Source: JAXGQE01 sp040766585 (GTDB lineage Bacteria; Bacillota; SLNR01). From it: a stretch of 64,000 bases of DNA. Shown piece after piece: positions 56,393-64,000 of this stretch (the stretch's first letter is position 1; the number at the start of each line of letters is the position of its first letter). The notes beneath the pieces were generated by a model that ran no database searches, was not told the origin of the DNA, and saw only the letters and a list, made by a program, of their open reading frames with translations. Location: positions 1 through 64,000 of the forward strand of contig JAXGQE010000005.1 in NCBI GenBank assembly GCA_040766585.1, given 5' to 3'. The translations under genes were made by a program, and so were the position numbers.

Positions 56393-58144
56393 ATGGTCCA
56401 AGAATTGGAATATCCACGCATTCTTGAAGCAGGAGAGCAGGGCCTGGTGGTGGAGATGGGTTGTGGGATTGACCCTGGGGTGAATGACCGGGTTATCGGT
56501 TTTTACCGTCATTTGGCCAATCTGCACATCCCCGGATGGATTGAAGCGATCCCATCGTATCGATCGATTCTGGTTCTTTTTGTACCGTCTTTGCTGCCGA
56601 AAGCTGTGTTGCGGGAAAGGCTTCTAATGGAACTGGAGCGCTTTGAAAGCGACTCTTCTGTCCAGGTACGTCAAGTCGATATCCCGGTGGTATACGGTGG
56701 TTTATGGGGTCCCGATCTTTCCGATGTTGCTGCATATGCCGGCCTTGAGGAAAAGGAAGTTATTCAGATACACAGCAGCGGTGATTATCGCGTGTACATG
56801 TTGGGATTTACGCCCGGGTTTCCCTATCTGGGGGGTCTGGATCCCCGAATTGCCATGCCGAGGTTGGAGTCTCCCAGGACCGAGATTCCAGCTGGATCTG
56901 TTGGGATCGCTGGAACACAGACTGGAGTATACCCCATTGCCAGCCCCGGGGGCTGGCGTTTGATTGGCCGCACACCGCTTTCTTTGTTTTCACCAGAAAA
57001 TGATCCTCCTGCTCGGATTCAGCCCGGTGATCGGGTTCGTTTTATTCCGATGGATGAGAAAGATCTGGCTGACAATTCTATGGATAGCAGGGGGAAGTGC
57101 CGGACCAGTCCATTGGGTGGATGTAAAGATGATGCAATTGCACACGTTCTTCAGCCAGGATTTCTAACTACGATTCAGGATCACGGTCGCTGGGGATACC
57201 AGCATTTGGGAGTCCCGACATCCGGAGCTATGGACCAACGAGCCTTCCAACTGGCTAATCTGCTGTTGAAAAACAACCCTCATACTCCCGTGTTGGAAAT
57301 GACCTTGGCTGGAACTGAAATTGAATTTCTGCAGGATACATGTGCTGCCGTGACGGGAGCTGATCTGGGAGCCGAACTAAATGGCCGTCCATTTCCTCTC
57401 TGGAGCAGCGCTCCGGTACAGTCCGGCAGCGTACTTCGTTTTACACAGCGCCGAGGAGGGTGCCGGGCCTATCTGGCAGTATCCGGCGGGTTTCAAGTGG
57501 TACCGCTGATGGGCAGTGCGTCCACATACCTGCGTGGCCAATGGGGAGGATTGGACGGGCGTGCACTGAAGGCTGGAGACTACCTGATGGGCGGTCAAGG
57601 TACAGAATCCAAGGCGGGATATTCCGTTCCTGAGGAACTGCGTTCCTATATCGATGACCGCGGTCCCATTCCAGTGATTCCGGGACCCCAGGAAGATGCC
57701 TTCACTGAGGACGCGGTCGACTGTTTCTACCGATCGACCTATTCTGTTTCTTCCCAAAGCGACCGCATGGGAATTCGTTTGGATGGGCCAAAACTAACTC
57801 ACAGACAGGGTGCCGACATTATCAGTGACGGCATTCCACCGGGAGCGATTCAGATTCCTGGACACGGCACACCCATCGTCATGACAGCGGATCGGCAGAC
57901 CACCGGCGGGTATGCAAAAATCGGGGTTGTCACTCGCACAGGATTGGATCGATTGGCCCAACTTATCCCCGGTGATCGTATCACATTTTGCAGAATAGAA
58001 CCGGATGATGCAGAAGGACGGTTCCTGCGTGAAGATAGCATGATGCAGAAGTGGGTGCAGTCTATTCAGAATAAGCAATCTTTGAAGTGGATCCTGACAC
58101 TGAACAATCAGAGATACTCTGTGACAATTCAGGAAAAGGAATGA
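56393..58144 (+). CDS. pxpBC: Fused 5-oxoprolinase subunits B and C (KipI-KipA fusion)
   Basis: One 583-residue chain joins the two subunits that are usually separate genes. Residues about 1-225 are PxpB/KipI (YRSILVLFVPS, YGGLWGPDLSDVAAYAGL, YMLGFTPGFPYLGGLDPRIAMPRLESPRTEIPAGSVGIAGTQ, PGGWRLIGRTP). After a linker (about 225-245), residues about 245-583 are PxpC/KipA (LQPGFLTTIQDHGRWGYQHLGVPTSGAMDQRAFQLANLL, GGFQVVPLMGSASTYLRG, QSDRMGIRLDG). No frameshift is required. The ATG follows GGGAGG, six bases after pxpA. Fusions of this kind are known from urea carboxylase-like allophanate hydrolase subunit proteins, so the other possible role is that of allophanate hydrolase, but pxpA beside it points to 5-oxoproline. 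Confidence 0.93.
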   Translation: MVQELEYPRILEAGEQGLVVEMGCGIDPGVNDRVIGFYRHLANLHIPGWIEAIPSYRSILVLFVPSLLPKAVLRERLLMELERFESDSSVQVRQVDIPVVYGGLWGPDLSDVAAYAGLEEKEVIQIHSSGDYRVYMLGFTPGFPYLGGLDPRIAMPRLESPRTEIPAGSVGIAGTQTGVYPIASPGGWRLIGRTPLSLFSPENDPPARIQPGDRVRFIPMDEKDLADNSMDSRGKCRTSPLGGCKDDAIAHVLQPGFLTTIQDHGRWGYQHLGVPTSGAMDQRAFQLANLLLKNNPHTPVLEMTLAGTEIEFLQDTCAAVTGADLGAELNGRPFPLWSSAPVQSGSVLRFTQRRGGCRAYLAVSGGFQVVPLMGSASTYLRGQWGGLDGRALKAGDYLMGGQGTESKAGYSVPEELRSYIDDRGPIPVIPGPQEDAFTEDAVDCFYRSTYSVSSQSDRMGIRLDGPKLTHRQGADIISDGIPPGAIQIPGHGTPIVMTADRQTTGGYAKIGVVTRTGLDRLAQLIPGDRITFCRIEPDDAEGRFLREDSMMQKWVQSIQNKQSLKWILTLNNQRYSVTIQEKE

Positions 58145-58150
58145 TGCACA

Positions 58151-58405
58151 ATGGCTCAGGACAACAAAGGGCGCGGGCGCTGGTCCGGACTGCTGAGTTT
58201 TATGAACCTCAGCTTCTATCTGGGAGCCGTGGTTATCCTGTCCATTGGCGGAGGCTACACATTGGGGAGGATGCTGGATGAAAGACTGCAAAAAGACAAT
58301 GTCTTTACCGTTTTGCTCTTGATTGCAGGAGGTGCTCTGGCATTTTACTTAATAATTCGGCGGCTCATGGACGTGGGCCGAGGAATCGACCCTTGGAGGA
58401 GGTGA
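58151..58405 (+). CDS. AtpZ/AtpI family membrane protein
   Basis: An 84-residue protein with two transmembrane helices (about 15-38 and 50-70). LGAVVILSIGGGYTLGRMLDERL and LIIRRLMDVGRGIDPWRR resemble the small ATPase-gene-1 proteins (AtpZ) that precede F1Fo operons, where they have been proposed to help with assembly or ion uptake. Here no ATP synthase gene is near. The ATG lies six bases after pxpBC, behind AAGGAATG. The assignment rests on composition and a family pattern. Confidence 0.7.
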   Translation: MAQDNKGRGRWSGLLSFMNLSFYLGAVVILSIGGGYTLGRMLDERLQKDNVFTVLLLIAGGALAFYLIIRRLMDVGRGIDPWRR

Positions 58406-58414
58406 ATTGAGAAT

Positions 58415-58960
58415 ATGTATTGGCAGGAACCAGGAAAGCACAATTCCGAACAAACGGTGAAAATGGCTGTTCAGGCAGCAAAAGATGCTGGAATCCTGTA
58501 TATTGTCGTGGCATCCAACAGCGGCCAGACGGCGGCTTTATTAAAGGACTGCGGGCTGCAAGTAGTCTGTGTGACCCATCAGATTGGGTTTCGGGATCCG
58601 GGACAAGACGAAATGACAGAAGAAATGCGTCATGAACTGATTCAATCCGGTTTTCGCGTTCTGACCACATCCCATCTGTTTGCCAACATTGAACGAGCAG
58701 CAACCAATCGGTTTGGAGGCGTTTATGTGGGCGGGATTACATCCCATACACTGCGGATGCTGGGGCAGGGGGTCAAAGTGTGCACCGAAATCTCGGTCAT
58801 GGCCCTGGATGCAGGGATGATCCCTTACGGAGAAGATATTGTCGCCATCGGGGGAACCGGCCGCGGAGCTGATACCTGCATCATTATCCGGCCCGCTCAT
58901 TCCCAGGATTTTTTCTCAACTGAGATCCGGGAAATCATCTGCAAACCGCGAAAGCGGTAA
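58415..58960 (+). CDS. Stand-alone pyruvate kinase C-terminal-domain-like protein
   Basis: A 181-residue Rossmann-like protein resembling the alpha/beta (C-terminal) domain of pyruvate kinase without the catalytic barrel, a family also known from methanogens. Visible parts are TVKMAVQAAKDAGILYIVVASNSGQTAALLKD, VCVTHQIGFRDPGQDEM, RFGGVYVGGITSHTLRMLGQGVKVCTEISVMALDAGMIPYGEDIVAIGGTGRGADTCIIIRP. In pyruvate kinase the domain binds allosteric effectors. The separate protein has no known activity; a nucleotide or sugar-phosphate sensor is a guess. The start ATG 58415 follows GGAGGTG. It sits 9 bases behind the AtpZ-like gene. Confidence 0.8.
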   Translation: MYWQEPGKHNSEQTVKMAVQAAKDAGILYIVVASNSGQTAALLKDCGLQVVCVTHQIGFRDPGQDEMTEEMRHELIQSGFRVLTTSHLFANIERAATNRFGGVYVGGITSHTLRMLGQGVKVCTEISVMALDAGMIPYGEDIVAIGGTGRGADTCIIIRPAHSQDFFSTEIREIICKPRKR

Positions 58961-59076
58961 TTGAATCCGTCCATGGGAATGTTTCGATAAAAAAAGAGAC
59001 GGAGCACTCTCATATGCGGCAGGAGAAAGGGCGAACAGAACGAAAATGTATGTAATTTACCATAGGAGGGGATTGT
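58961..59076. other. Intergenic region before the amidohydrolase gene
   Basis: No gene. TTGAAT at the beginning and GATAAA about 20 bases later are a weak promoter candidate. Nothing else is recognised in these 116 bases. Confidence 0.3.
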
Positions 59077-60291
59077 ATGATGAAAGTGATTAAGGGAGGA
59101 TGCCTGATTGATGGAAAGGGAGGTTTGCCTACTGCCAATCCGGTTATTCTCATCGAAGACGGCAGGATCAAAGAAGTGGGATGCGCTGATTCCATGGCCG
59201 TTCCGGAGGGAGCGGAAGTCATAGATCTGTCCGGTAAAACCATTATGCCCGGCATGATCGATTGCCATGTCCATGTAGGCTCCAACGGAGAGGCCAGCTA
59301 TGAACTGCCTGCGTTGAAAGAACTGATTCCGTACAAAGCGTTGAAAGCGGCAGTCAACGCCCGGAAAGCTCTGGAAGCGGGAATCACCACACTGAGGGAT
59401 ATGGGTGAAACCGGCTATATTGATGTGGCACTGAAAAAAGCAATTCAAAACGGTTTGACGGTTGGACCGCGATTGATGGTCAGTGGACACGGTCTATCCA
59501 TTACCGGAGGGCATGGGGACTCTCATCTGGCTCCGGAGGTTGTGGTTTCATCCAAAATCGGGGTTGTAGACAGCCCCGATGAAGCTCGAAAAGCGGCCCG
59601 GGAACAGATCAAACACGGTGCTGATGTACTGAAACTAATGGCGACTGGAGGAGTCATGTCCGAAGGTACCGAACCGGGTGCCCAACAGCTTTCTTATGAA
59701 GAAATGAAAGCAGCCATTGATGAATTCAAGAAACTGGGGAAAACATCAGCAGCTCACGCTCAGGGAACCCAGGGGATCAAAGAAGCCATTCGAGCTGGCA
59801 TCACTTCCATTGAACACGGTTTCTACCTGGATGCAGAAGCCATTCAAATGATGCTGGATAATGATGTGTATCTGGTACCCACGCTGGTGGCTGTGTATGG
59901 CATTGTCACTCACGGTGTGGAAGCAGGGATTCCCGAGTATGCGGTAAATAAAGCACGGAAGGCACAGCAAGACCATCTGGACAGCTTCCGCCGGGCCAAA
60001 GCTGCGGGTGTGAAGATTGCCATGGGAACCGATGCCGGCACTCCCTTTAACTATCACGGGAAGAACGCATTTGAACTGGAACTGTTGGTGAAAGCCGGGA
60101 TGACTGAAATGGAAGCCATTGTGGCTACAACCAAGACAGCATCGGAACTGCTTCAGATGGAAAAAGACATAGGAACCATAGAAGCAGGGAAATATGCTGA
60201 CATTATTGCAGTGGACAAGAGCCCGTTAGATGATATTGCAGCTCTGCAGGAAGTGGCGTTTGTCATGAAAGGCGGAGAAGTAATCCGCTAA
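59077..60291 (+). CDS. Amidohydrolase family metal-dependent hydrolase (dipeptidase/carboxypeptidase-like)
   Basis: A 404-residue TIM-barrel hydrolase of the imidazolonepropionase-like branch. Metal ligands are in PGMIDCHVHVGSNG (H-x-H), VLKLMATGGVMSEG (the lysine that would be carboxylated), SAAHAQGTQG, SIEHGFYLD, and the late GTDAGTPF with the catalytic aspartate. Family members include prolidase-like Xaa-Pro and Xaa-Arg dipeptidases. The product and substrate are unknown but fit the peptide-using theme. The ATG at 59077 or 59080 follows ATAGGAGGGG. Confidence 0.83.
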   Translation: MMKVIKGGCLIDGKGGLPTANPVILIEDGRIKEVGCADSMAVPEGAEVIDLSGKTIMPGMIDCHVHVGSNGEASYELPALKELIPYKALKAAVNARKALEAGITTLRDMGETGYIDVALKKAIQNGLTVGPRLMVSGHGLSITGGHGDSHLAPEVVVSSKIGVVDSPDEARKAAREQIKHGADVLKLMATGGVMSEGTEPGAQQLSYEEMKAAIDEFKKLGKTSAAHAQGTQGIKEAIRAGITSIEHGFYLDAEAIQMMLDNDVYLVPTLVAVYGIVTHGVEAGIPEYAVNKARKAQQDHLDSFRRAKAAGVKIAMGTDAGTPFNYHGKNAFELELLVKAGMTEMEAIVATTKTASELLQMEKDIGTIEAGKYADIIAVDKSPLDDIAALQEVAFVMKGGEVIR

Positions 60292-60309
60292 TTCATACGG
60301 AATGGCAAT

Positions 60310-60343
60310 GTGGCATCTGACGGGGTTACCCGAAAGATGCCAC
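60310..60343 (+). terminator. Two-part hairpin downstream of the amidohydrolase gene
   Basis: GTGGCATCT (60310-60318) pairs with AGATGCCAC (60335-60343), and inside it CGGG (60321-60324) pairs with CCCG (60329-60332) around GTTA. The two stems are joined by a symmetric GA/AA internal loop. Only TTGTCTG follows, so termination may be weak and the structure could have another role. Confidence 0.6.
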
Positions 60344-60363
60344 TTGTCTGAAAGGAGGTTTCT

Positions 60364-60951
60364 ATGGAGTCCATGTTGGATGCAGCCCGCCGAATCATTC
60401 GCCTCGAACAGGAAGCGTTAGGTATATTGAGTGCTCAGTTGGACGAATCATTCTGTCGGGCGGTTGACCTGCTTGCGAGAACCCGAGGCCGTGTTGTGGT
60501 CACTGGGGTGGGAAAATCCGGGCTGATTGGCCGAAAGATTGCAGCGACTATGGCCAGCACAGGTACCCCTGCTTTTTTTGTACACGCCGATGAAGCACTG
60601 CATGGCGATTTGGGAATGATCACGGAGGACGATGTGGTCCTGATGATCAGCCACAGCGGTAAAACCCCGGAACTTTTGGCCATGCAGTCTGCTCTGGGAC
60701 GGATCTGCCAGAATACCGTCCTGATTGCCGGCAGCAGAGAAAATTCATTGGGTCAAAAGTGTACCGTGGTTCTTTCGACAGGAATCCGCGAAGAGGCCGA
60801 TGGATTGAATCTGGCCCCCAGCGCCAGTACCACGGCCGCTTTGGCCTTGGGGGATGCGCTGGCGCTGGTGTTGTCTCAGGAGAAGAAGTTTGGCCGGGAT
60901 GATTTTGCCCGCTGTCATCCAGGTGGACATCTAGGGCAAATACTCAAGTGA
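60364..60951 (+). CDS. SIS domain sugar-phosphate isomerase (KpsF/GutQ type, no CBS domains)
   Basis: A 195-residue sugar isomerase domain. VVVTGVGKSGLIGRKIAATMASTGTPAFFVHADEALHGDLGMI and VVLMISHSGKTPELLAM are the SIS core, and GLNLAPSASTTAALALGDALALVL is the block known from arabinose-5-phosphate isomerases. KpsF proteins usually have two CBS domains after this; here the protein ends right behind RDDFARCHPGGHLGQILK. The sugar phosphate may differ, for instance ribulose 5-phosphate. The PfkB kinase follows 17 bases later, so they likely act on one sugar. ATG follows AAAGGAGG. Confidence 0.88.
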   Translation: MESMLDAARRIIRLEQEALGILSAQLDESFCRAVDLLARTRGRVVVTGVGKSGLIGRKIAATMASTGTPAFFVHADEALHGDLGMITEDDVVLMISHSGKTPELLAMQSALGRICQNTVLIAGSRENSLGQKCTVVLSTGIREEADGLNLAPSASTTAALALGDALALVLSQEKKFGRDDFARCHPGGHLGQILK

Positions 60952-60968
60952 AGCAAGGAGGGATCGCA

Positions 60969-61928
60969 ATGGCTGATGCTGCAAAGACTCCGCCCAAAGT
61001 GGTGGTGGTTGGCAGCCTGGTGTTCGATCTGGTTGCCCGGGTGGACCGGCGGCCAGGAAAAGGGGAAACCCGTCTGGGTACCGACTTCGGGATGTTTCCG
61101 GGGGGAAAAGGGGCCAATCAGGCAGTGCAGGCAGCACGATTCTGTGCCGATGTCACCATGGTGGGACAGGTGGGGGACGATTTCTTCGGCCGCGAGATGA
61201 TTAAGAGTCTTCACGACCATTATGTTGACACTCGCTTCGTTCATACGGATCCGTCCACCACCACAGCTGTCGGATGCATAACCGTCGATGAAACCGGTGA
61301 CAACAGCATTGTGGTGGTTCCTCAGGCCAATATGAAGTTTATGCCGGCCCAAGCGGAAAATGCCCTGAACAGTCTTTTGCTGCCCCATACACTGCTTTTG
61401 CAGCTGGAGATTCCGCTGGAAACCAATATAAAGGCAGCTGTAACAGCCCGCAGCAAAGGGTGGCCGGTGATTCTCAACCCGGCACCGGCTCAACCTCTTC
61501 CGGATCAATTGCTGCGCTATGTGGATTACCTGACGCCCAACGAAATCGAATTGGGGGCCATCACAGGAAGCAAACCCACTTCGCTGGCTGAATATGCACG
61601 GGCAGCCGGTGAGCTTTTATCGTACGGGATTAAAGGGGTCATTGTTACTTTGGGTGAACAAGGAGCCATGCTGGTAACTGAAGATGAATCCACTCTGTTT
61701 CCTGCGTTTCACGTAGCGGTCGTGGATACCACGGCGGCAGGGGATGCCTTCACTGGAACTTTTTCTGTGGCTATGGCGGAAGGGAAGCCGCTGCATGAGG
61801 CCATTGTCCTGGCCAATGCCGCCGGCGCTCTGGCTGCAACCCGCAGCGGGGCGCAGCCTTCACTGGCTGATCGAGATAGTATTGAGAAACTGGCTGTGGA
61901 TGCAAAGGCCCCGCGAAGCATTATCTGA
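60969..61928 (+). CDS. PfkB family carbohydrate kinase, ribokinase-like
   Basis: A 319-residue kinase. VVVVGSLVFDLVARVDRRPGKGET and MFPGGKGANQAVQAARFCADVTMVGQVGDDFFG are the N-terminal signature of the ribokinase group, and VVDTTAAGDAFTGTFSVAMAEG has the catalytic aspartate with the anion hole (GD). The wording of these motifs is very near that of ribokinase, but the sugar specificity is not proven. The ATG at 60969 follows AAGGAGGG. It is encoded right behind the SIS isomerase. Confidence 0.87.
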   Translation: MADAAKTPPKVVVVGSLVFDLVARVDRRPGKGETRLGTDFGMFPGGKGANQAVQAARFCADVTMVGQVGDDFFGREMIKSLHDHYVDTRFVHTDPSTTTAVGCITVDETGDNSIVVVPQANMKFMPAQAENALNSLLLPHTLLLQLEIPLETNIKAAVTARSKGWPVILNPAPAQPLPDQLLRYVDYLTPNEIELGAITGSKPTSLAEYARAAGELLSYGIKGVIVTLGEQGAMLVTEDESTLFPAFHVAVVDTTAAGDAFTGTFSVAMAEGKPLHEAIVLANAAGALAATRSGAQPSLADRDSIEKLAVDAKAPRSII

Positions 61929-61977
61929 CAATAACCGCTGCGGATGATTTCCTTGTGAATTGGAGGAGGATCGGGTC

Positions 61978-62523
61978 GTGAATATGAGGGCAAGAAGATG
62001 GGCCCTGCTGCTGATCATACTTTTGCTTGCAGCAGCGGCCAGCGGGTGCAGCTTTTTTTCAGGTCAGGAGACTGACGAAAATGATTCGGACATAGAAGAC
62101 CCGGTGGAAGAAGAAATTACCCTGATATTGTACTTCGGAGGACCTCAAGCCGAAGGATTGGTTCGGGAAACTCGAACAGTTCTTCTCAATGCTGATGCAG
62201 CGACCCTGGTAGTCCAGGAATTGATTCGCGGGCCTGAGTCCGACACACTTTTGTCCACCATTCCCCAGGGAACCCGGCTATTGAGTGTTTCGACGGCAGA
62301 CGGTACAGCCCGGGTGGATTTCAGCGAGGAAATGATCATCGGGCATCCCGGTGGAAGTACTGGAGAAATGCTGACGGTCTATTCCATTGTCAACAGTCTG
62401 ACCGAACTTCCCGGCATTGTTCGGGTTCAGTTTTTGATCCAGGGTGAAGTTGTGGATACTCTGGCAGGACATATCGAGATTTCGGAACCTTTGGAGCGCA
62501 ATTCCCTCGTCATTGAACATTGA
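61978..62523 (+). CDS. GerMN domain lipoprotein
   Basis: A 181-residue protein with a lipoprotein signal (basic MRARRW, hydrophobic core, lipobox AASGC) and an acidic linker (ETDENDSDIEDPVEEE). The GerMN domain covers about residues 50-175 (TLILYFGGPQAEGLVRETRTV, LVVQELIRGPESDTLLSTIPQGTRLLSVSTADGTARVDFSEEM, LTVYSIVNSLTELPGIVRVQFLIQGE). GerMN proteins occur in spore germination and cell-wall contexts, and here mreB follows 89 bases on, suggesting an envelope role. The start GTG 61978 follows GGAGGAGG; ATG 61984 is an alternative. Confidence 0.88.
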   Translation: MNMRARRWALLLIILLLAAAASGCSFFSGQETDENDSDIEDPVEEEITLILYFGGPQAEGLVRETRTVLLNADAATLVVQELIRGPESDTLLSTIPQGTRLLSVSTADGTARVDFSEEMIIGHPGGSTGEMLTVYSIVNSLTELPGIVRVQFLIQGEVVDTLAGHIEISEPLERNSLVIEH

Positions 62524-62548
62524 ACAGCAGGGGTAAGATCTGTGACTG

Positions 62549-62577
62549 TTGACATTTTATGTCGATTGGTATACGCT
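62549..62577 (+). promoter_or_regulatory. Possible promoter of mreB
   Basis: TTGACA (62549-62554) is consensus, but the matching -10 (TACGCT at 62572-62577, 17-base spacer, or TATACG at 62570) is poor. Confidence 0.35.
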
Positions 62578-62612
62578 CTGCATAGATACTGGGAAAGAGG
62601 TGGAGAAAGAGT

Positions 62613-63632
62613 ATGTGGAGTCGTGATATTGGGGTGGATCTGGGAACAGCCAATTCTCTGGTCTATACCAAAGGCAAAGGGATTGTCATTCAAGAACCTT
62701 CCGTGGTTGCGATCAACCGCGATACCGGACAAGTATTGGCCGTTGGAGCCGAAGCCAAGCACATGATTGGTCGTACACCCGGGAATATCGTCGCGATCCG
62801 CCCTTTGAAAGATGGAGTCATTGCTGATTTTGACATTGCCCGTGTTATGCTGCAGAGCTTTATCAAAAAAGCCATGAGCATCGGTCAACAGTACCGTTGG
62901 GTAAAACCCCGGGTAGTGGTGGGGATTCCCAGTGGAATTACCAGTGTTGAAAAGCGCGCCATCATTGATGCGGTGATCCAGGCTGGCGGTAAAGAAGCGT
63001 TTTTAATTGAGGAGCCGGTGGCAGCAGCCATCGGAGTGAAACTGCCCATCATTGAACCCATGGGCAATATGATTGTCGATATTGGCGGAGGAACCACCGA
63101 TGTAGCCATTATATCACTGGGCGGCATCGTGGTCAGCAATTCATCCAAGATTGCAGGCAATGAGATGGATGAAGCCGTTGCCCGATATGTGAAAAACAAA
63201 CACAATCTGCTGATTGGAGAACGCACAGCCGAGAATGTGAAACTGGAAATCGGTACAGCACTTATGCCGGAAGAAGAAATTACCATGCCTGTTTCCGGCC
63301 GTGATTTAGCATCGGGTTTACCTCGGACCATCCAGTTGTCTGCTGCGGAAGTCTATCAGGCGCTGTTGGACTCAGTTCGACAGATTGTTACAGTGGTGAA
63401 GCAAACCATCGAAAGCTGCCCGCCGGAACTGGTTTCGGATATACTGGAACATGGAATCGTTCTGGCTGGAGGCGGTGCTCTTTTGAATAACATTGACCGA
63501 ATGCTTTCACGGGAAACCGGGGTTCCGGTTACTGTGGCGGACAATGCTCTGACTGCAGTGGTGGAAGGTACCGGGATAGCACTGGAAGAACTGGAGACCT
63601 ACAAAAAAATATTGAAAGACCGGCGCGATTAA
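62613..63632 (+). CDS. mreB: Rod-shape-determining protein MreB/Mbl
   Basis: A 339-residue actin homologue that directs side-wall synthesis. RDIGVDLGTANSLVY is the phosphate-1 site, KPRVVVGIPSGITSVEKRAI and EPVAAAIGVKLPI follow, MIVDIGGGTTDVAIISLGG is the phosphate-2 site, and GIVLAGGGALLNNID the adenosine site. MreB, Mbl and MreBH are too alike to tell apart here; the lack of mreC and mreD behind it favours an Mbl-like copy. The ATG follows AAAGAGGTGGAG. Confidence 0.93.
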   Translation: MWSRDIGVDLGTANSLVYTKGKGIVIQEPSVVAINRDTGQVLAVGAEAKHMIGRTPGNIVAIRPLKDGVIADFDIARVMLQSFIKKAMSIGQQYRWVKPRVVVGIPSGITSVEKRAIIDAVIQAGGKEAFLIEEPVAAAIGVKLPIIEPMGNMIVDIGGGTTDVAIISLGGIVVSNSSKIAGNEMDEAVARYVKNKHNLLIGERTAENVKLEIGTALMPEEEITMPVSGRDLASGLPRTIQLSAAEVYQALLDSVRQIVTVVKQTIESCPPELVSDILEHGIVLAGGGALLNNIDRMLSRETGVPVTVADNALTAVVEGTGIALEELETYKKILKDRRD

Positions 63633-63633
63633 T

Positions 63634-63655
63634 AAAGCCCTGCGGGGCTTTTTTC
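63634..63655 (+). terminator. Terminator after mreB
   Basis: AAAGCCC (63634-63640) and GGGCTTT (63645-63651) with a TGCG loop, then TTTTCGC. A clear intrinsic terminator. Confidence 0.88.
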
Positions 63656-63684
63656 GCATAAACGATTACGAAGGAGGAGACGGG

Positions 63685-64000
63685 ATGGAGGCAAAAAAAG
63701 CTCTGGAATTCCTGAAGAATCACGCAGACGACATGGTTCATGATGTGGCCGAACTGGTGGCCATCGACAGTGGCTCCTACTGCAAAGAAGGAATCGATCG
63801 GATTGGCGATATGGTAGCCGAAAAGCTATCTGGATTGGGTTTTTCCGTCGAAACAGTGGTTCAGGAAAGATTCGGAAACCATCGGATCGCACGAAGAGAG
63901 GGAACCGTGCCGCTGTCTGTACTGCTCATCGGTCATCTGGATACGGTCTTCCCGGCCGGATCTGCAGCAAGCATTCCTTTTACAGTGGACGGAGACCGGG
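63685..64000 (+). CDS. M20 family metallopeptidase, N-terminal part (runs off the window)
   Basis: The first 105 codons of a peptidase related to the gene at 9639. VAELVAIDSGSYCKEGIDRIG matches the block LVNIDSGTYCPEGVNQVG of that protein, and VLLIGHLDTVFPAG contains the first metal ligands (H-x-D). It is therefore probably a glutamate-carboxypeptidase-like enzyme of the same branch. The ATG at 63685 is behind AAGGAGGAG. The rest is outside the window. Confidence 0.85.
   Translation, partial: MEAKKALEFLKNHADDMVHDVAELVAIDSGSYCKEGIDRIGDMVAEKLSGLGFSVETVVQERFGNHRIARREGTVPLSVLLIGHLDTVFPAGSAASIPFTVDGDR

Noticed and set aside
56393..58144. Read-through or frameshift artefact joining pxpB and pxpC
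   Set aside because: The frame is continuous and a linker of about 20 residues joins two complete domains, so a genuine fusion is simpler.
1..64000. CodY boxes (AATTTTCWGAAAATT)
   Set aside because: I saw no site with an acceptable match in the intergenic regions, though I could not score all positions by computation.
1..64000. tRNA or rRNA genes
   Set aside because: No clover-leaf T-loop (GGTTCRANYCC) with suitable partner arms, and no rRNA sequence, was found in the intergenic regions.

Overview
The window looks like a chromosomal segment of an anaerobic, peptide- and amino-acid-using Bacillota (class Clostridia) of about 50% GC. The evidence is gene content and order: topA-trmFO-xerC-hslV-hslU-codY, rpsB-tsf-pyrH-frr-uppS-cdsA-dxr-rseP-ispG-proS, rimP-nusA-rnpM-L7Ae-infB-ylxP-rbfA-nrnA-truB-ribF-rpsO-pnp, a T-box in front of a dimeric-type glycyl-tRNA synthetase, RNase J, an M-box in front of mgtE, and a butyryl-CoA-dehydrogenase-type acyl-CoA dehydrogenase with an EtfA that carries two extra 4Fe-4S clusters. 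I cannot name the species. No tRNA, rRNA or CRISPR was seen, and almost all genes are on the plus strand.

Layout. 1-2050: tail of a cysteine desulfurase, rex, a membrane-anchored TPR protein and a nitroreductase. 2100-5410: acyl-CoA dehydrogenase/etfB/etfA operon closed by a strong terminator. 5415-7224: a complete group IIC intron with its reverse transcriptase, placed directly behind that terminator. 7296-10793: two M20 peptidases/amidohydrolases flanking an ornithine-cyclodeaminase homologue. 10857-13661: methionine salvage (mtnA with a frameshift, mtnP, and a divergent omega-amidase-like gene). 13803-21057: topA to codY. 21270-23144: a membrane protein/XRE regulator pair with a repeat-rich promoter, then a frameshifted DUF3048 lipoprotein gene. 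23211-24859: T-box and glyS. 24950-36451: translation, lipid and isoprenoid genes. 36479-47464: the rimP-infB-pnp superoperon. 47645-49355: mgtE on the minus strand behind an M-box, a terminator and a short leader ORF. 49349-58960: dut, asd, uracil-DNA glycosylase, RNase J, FtsK, 5-oxoprolinase (pxpA and a pxpB-pxpC fusion), AtpZ and a pyruvate-kinase C-domain protein. 59077-64000: amidohydrolase, SIS isomerase, PfkB kinase, GerMN lipoprotein, mreB and the start of another M20 peptidase.

How it fits together. The catabolic genes (four hydrolases acting on peptides or acyl-amino acids, 5-oxoprolinase, ornithine cyclodeaminase homologue, acyl-CoA dehydrogenase/Etf) suggest amino-acid fermentation. 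Rex and CodY are the likely redox and nutrient sensors, but I found no clear operator for either.

The most interesting signal is the mgtE leader on the minus strand. An M-box and terminator are followed by a well-placed ribosome binding site and a 29-codon ORF that begins Met-Asp-Pro-Gly-Pro and ends 21 bases before mgtE. This resembles in principle the proline/acidic mgtL leader peptides of enterobacteria and may add a second, translation-level magnesium check. Also notable are two single-base frameshifts (mtnA, DUF3048), an AATGCAAT repeat set around the promoter of the XRE pair, and a small unknown gene plus ferredoxin inserted between frr and uppS.
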